From: Glaciecola sp047637355
GTDB taxonomy: Bacteria; Pseudomonadota; Gammaproteobacteria; Enterobacterales; Alteromonadaceae
NCBI GenBank assembly: GCA_047637355.1
Contig: JBLIKA010000137.1
Location: 1 to 7,605, forward strand
DNA: 7,605 bases
Direction of reading: 5' to 3'
Part shown: positions 6,734 to 7,605 of the stretch, piece after piece
How positions within the stretch are numbered: position 1 is the stretch's first letter
Layout: every line of letters starts with the position of its first letter
Notes under the pieces: generated by a model
Databases searched by the model: none
What the model saw: the letters and a program-made list of their open reading frames with translations, nothing else
What the model was told of the DNA's origin: nothing
Translations under genes and position numbers: made by a program

Positions 6734-7024
6734 ATTTTAAATAGACCTCGACTTTATAGCGTAACAATTCATTCAGTATGCAAAATAAGCTCTTTTATAC
6801 ATTGGATAAGGAGTATTGCATTATAATTGCAAGCTTGGGTAGGCTTTATGTTATTACTTAATAATCGAATTTGTATTTATAAATTTGAATACAGTGAACT
6901 CGGTCTTGCGATTGGGAAGTATTTGATTGCTAAATAGTGTTGTCAGTTTATTAATATCTCACCAAAGGTGGTTTGCTTAGTTTGGTAGATTTTATATGCA
7001 ATAAAAGCTTAGAAAAATAACTAC
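6734..7024. other. AT-rich intergenic region without a supported gene
   Basis: Read in six frames, this stretch shows only short frames. The longest with an ATG is 29 codons on the plus strand from 6848 (MLLLNNRICIYKFEYSELGL and on); it has no ribosome binding site and is not claimed as a gene. For the hydrolase on the minus strand, TATAAA at 6757-6762 and a fuller TATAAT farther upstream are possible -10 boxes, but neither has a convincing -35. Confidence 0.5.
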
Positions 7025-7070
7025 GTTCCCAAAATATTCATACTTTATATTATAAAAAACTTTTTGGAAC
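7025..7070. repeat. Imperfect inverted repeat
   Basis: GTTCCCAAAA at 7025-7034 and TTTTTGGAAC at 7061-7070 are inverted arms with one mismatch in ten, around a 26-nt AT-rich loop. On the minus strand the arm at 7025-7034 ends in a TTTT stretch followed by GGGAAC, so it is not a standard terminator. It adjoins the structured block that follows. Confidence 0.35.
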
Positions 7071-7072
7071 AA

Positions 7073-7162
7073 TGGCTGGTTCAGTGTACTGGCCAATAGT
7101 AGCCTGCATTACAAAATACCTGTCCCGACACTCAAATCTAATATAACCAAGTTGTAACAGGC
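7073..7162. repeat. Compact two-hairpin block, possible dispersed repeat or element remnant
   Basis: The first hairpin is TGGCTGGT (7073-7080) with ACTGGCCA (7088-7095) around a 7-nt loop: eight pairs, two of them G-T. The second pairs GCCTG-ca-TTAC (7102-7112) with GTAACAGGC (7154-7162), nine pairs with a 2-nt bulge. The block is less AT-rich than its flanks, and all three of these reading frames stay fairly open: plus strand WFSVLANSSLHYKIPVPTLK, plus strand MAGSVYWPIVACITKYLSRH, and minus strand FECRDRYFVMQATIGQYTEP within 7050-7205. I judge none to be a gene. A structured interspersed repeat or a worn insertion-sequence end would fit better; this is inference. Confidence 0.35.
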
Positions 7163-7170
7163 TTAAAGAA

Positions 7171-7205
7171 TTGTTGAAACGAATAAAATTTGATATCTTA
7201 TTCGT
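7171..7205 (+). promoter_or_regulatory. Candidate promoter with an operator-like dyad before the His-rich gene
   Basis: TTGTTG (7171-7176) and TATCTT (7194-7199) form a modest -35/-10 pair with a 17-nt spacer. A perfect inverted repeat, ACGAATAA (7179-7186) and TTATTCGT (7198-7205), with an 11-nt centre, covers the spacer, the -10 and the start region. Its centre lies 37-38 nt before ATG 7230. The arrangement suits a dimeric repressor or a metal sensor binding across the -10. Which regulator binds cannot be told from the sequence. Confidence 0.45.
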
Positions 7206-7229
7206 CTATTTTTGCTAATAAGTCATATA

Positions 7230-7589
7230 ATGCTCAAAAAGCTAGTTTCTATTATGCTGTTAATCTGCATGGCAGCCCAATCTCCTTTGGTTGCGTCACA
7301 AAGTGTGCATGATTCTCTTCATGATGCGAGCACCACAATGCATGACTACTTTCATGCTATGGGACAGCCCCACGAGCATAATGAAATAGACGTTGAAAAA
7401 TTTGAAATTAGTTATTCAAAAAATGCACTTGAACATAACAATTCCCATCATGATGGCGGAGTTGTAGGCATTTTTATTTTATTACCTTCGGGCATTCCTA
7501 ACATACTGCCCGATGTGAGCTTGGATAACATCCTTGTTTGGTGGGCTTCACCCTTCATTAAATACGCCACGCGGCCGCCCAAGATCTAA
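7230..7589 (+). CDS. Small His-rich exported protein, CzcI/CopL-like (metal-resistance locus)
   Basis: 119 residues from ATG 7230. The frame extends to a TTG at 7212, but that would put six extra residues before a clean signal peptide (MLKKLVSIMLLICMAAQSPL, cleavage near VAS/QS at 23). The mature part carries nine His residues, several in close pairs (VHDSLHDAS, MHDYFHAMGQPHEHNE, HNNSHHDG), plus Asp and Glu, consistent with metal binding in the periplasm. The tail (WWASPFIKYATRPPKI) has the aromatic-Pro/Arg ending seen in small proteins that precede heavy-metal RND efflux genes of the Czc/Cus type. Sequence identity in this group is low, so the link rests on size, signal, His content, tail and position. 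The Shine-Dalgarno is weak. The stop is 16 nt from the window edge, so an efflux operon just downstream would be expected but cannot be seen. Confidence 0.7.
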   Translation: MLKKLVSIMLLICMAAQSPLVASQSVHDSLHDASTTMHDYFHAMGQPHEHNEIDVEKFEISYSKNALEHNNSHHDGGVVGIFILLPSGIPNILPDVSLDNILVWWASPFIKYATRPPKI

Positions 7590-7605
7590 ATCCTAAATTT
7601 TAGCA

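Noticed and set aside
6848..6937. 29-codon plus-strand frame starting ATG 6848
   Set aside because: No ribosome binding site, short, no recognisable family, and in AT-rich DNA where such frames are expected by chance.
7050..7205. 51-codon open minus-strand stretch with protein-like text
   Set aside because: It has no early start codon, overlaps other open frames and hairpins in the same block, and matches nothing I can name; kept only as part of the possible repeat.
1..7605. CRISPR array, tRNA, rRNA, toxin-antitoxin pair or defence island
   Set aside because: No regularly spaced direct repeats, no cloverleaf with CCA-adjacent acceptor stem, no rRNA-like stretch, and no gene pair with toxin-antitoxin spacing and motifs were found on either strand.

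Overview
The window is about 40% GC with AT-rich spacers. Its gene content is a classical SDR oxidoreductase, a Tat-exported PLP enzyme, a PAS sensor remnant, an S33-type hydrolase and a His-rich periplasmic protein. The proteins read like those of a marine gammaproteobacterium, probably of the Alteromonadales (Alteromonas/Paraglaciecola-like). That placement is inferred from protein style and base composition; no marker gene confirms it.

Layout. 1-404: the 3' part of a small protein that resembles dimeric alpha/beta-barrel proteins; it runs off the left edge. 405-1434: about 1 kb with no intact gene. It holds an inverted repeat just after the first gene and what looks like a decayed gene for an exported protein (670-1269), with stops and frame changes. 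1435-2205: an intact NAD-type SDR with a TTG start, followed by a hairpin terminator. 2397-3707: a class V (PvdN-like) PLP enzyme with a twin-arginine signal; the real start is the second ATG, which has a good ribosome binding site. 3730-4465 (minus): a broken PAS-PAS sensor gene with at least two frameshifts and no output domain. 4466-4742: a short unidentified reading frame. 4743-5756: an unidentified polytopic membrane protein. 5777-6733 (minus): an exported proline-iminopeptidase-like alpha/beta hydrolase, convergent with the membrane protein. 6734-7229: about 500 nt without a supported gene, containing several dyads, including a compact two-hairpin block and a perfect 8+8 dyad over a candidate promoter. 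7230-7589: a small His-rich exported protein of the CzcI/CopL-like kind that usually precedes heavy-metal efflux genes, which would lie beyond the right edge.

The genes do not form one pathway. The intact ones look like separate transcription units: the SDR and PLP enzyme are separated by a terminator, the PLP enzyme faces the PAS remnant, and the membrane protein faces the hydrolase. Two decayed genes in 7.6 kb point to an accessory, eroding region. I see no defence system, CRISPR array, tRNA, rRNA or intact transposase. The most interesting points are the PvdN-like periplasmic PLP enzyme outside any visible siderophore context, the operator-like dyad before the His-rich metal protein, the structured block at 7073-7162, and the two pseudogenes.
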